Assembly: GCF_039523735.1 (NCBI RefSeq)
Contig: NZ_BAAAFW010000029.1
Span: 81,362 to 145,361 of the forward strand
DNA: 64,000 nucleotides
Source: Tatumella punctata
GTDB lineage: Bacteria > Pseudomonadota > Gammaproteobacteria > Enterobacterales > Enterobacteriaceae
Reading direction: 5' to 3'
Position numbers and translations under genes: made by a program. Below the pieces are notes generated by a model that was not told the DNA's origin, did not search any database, and was given only the letters and a program-made list of their open reading frames with translations. Shown in pieces: positions 63,881 through 64,000 of this stretch. The stretch's first letter is position 1; each line of letters begins with the position of its first letter.

Positions 63881-64000
63881 TCCCCCCGAAAAACCGGTGT
63901 GTTCATAAGTAGAATTTTCTCGTAATCTGAACAGGGGAGATCTCTATGAAAAAATCACGTTTTACCGACAGCCAGATTATGGCCATTCTCAAACAGGCCG
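63881..64000 (+). mobile_element. Left end of an IS3-family insertion sequence (incomplete)
   Basis: Sequence from about 63880 has no GH1 similarity and leads to a transposase start at 63946. The exact terminus is uncertain: it lies between about 63875 and 63898, where TGTGTTCATAAG could be the first bases. The element continues past the window edge. Confidence 0.75.
63946..64000 (+). CDS. IS3-family transposase OrfA, N-terminal fragment
   Basis: The first 18 codons, MKKSRFTDSQIMAILKQA, match the start of OrfA helix-turn-helix proteins of IS3-family elements (IS407-like group from memory). A GGGGAGA ribosome binding site precedes the ATG. The gene is cut by the window end; OrfB should follow. 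Confidence 0.88.
   Translation, partial: MKKSRFTDSQIMAILKQA

Overview
The window is a chromosomal segment of an enterobacterium, most likely an Erwiniaceae member. Tatumella or a relative is my guess; it rests on protein resemblance and moderate GC and is inference. Gene order mirrors, in inverted orientation, the Escherichia coli stretch from pdhR/aroP to apaH. A PdhR-type operator at the left edge suggests that pdhR-aceEF continues just outside the window. Compared with E. coli, the slots normally holding guaC, leuO, sgrR/sgrS and araC-araBAD are empty.

Layout: (1) 1-9.6 kb: aroP, ampE, ampD, a nadC homologue with eroded catalytic residues, the type IV pilus genes ppdD-hofB-hofC (hofC frameshifted in an A-tract), coaE, zapD and yacG. 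(2) 9.6-31.6 kb, all on the minus strand: mutT, secA, secM, lpxC, then the complete division and cell-wall (dcw) cluster read from Pmra: mraZ-rsmH-ftsL-ftsI-murE-murF-mraY-murD-ftsW-murG-murC-ddlB-ftsQ-ftsA-ftsZ. MraZ boxes precede mraZ, and secM carries a SecA-responsive arrest peptide. (3) 31.9-35.3 kb: cra, followed by a GC-rich, non-coding mosaic of nested repeats of about 2.2 kb inserted between cra and ilvH. (4) 35.3-43.1 kb: ilvIH and, divergently, leuL-leuABCD with its attenuator. (5) 43.1-48.7 kb: setA, the TPP riboswitch-controlled thiBPQ transporter operon and yabI. (6) 48.8-62.8 kb: polB (with two strong hairpins upstream), rapA, rluA, djlA and lptD-surA-pdxA-rsmA-apaG-apaH. (7) 62.8-64 kb: a 5'-truncated family 1 glycosidase gene abutting the start of an IS3-family element that runs off the window.

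Most of the window is conserved housekeeping sequence. The points worth a second look are the mosaic repeat array, the NadC-like protein that has lost most of its substrate-contact residues while keeping an open frame, the slippery-sequence frameshift in hofC, and the long perfect inverted repeat before polB. All family comparisons are made from memory of E. coli/Salmonella homologues; no database search was run.
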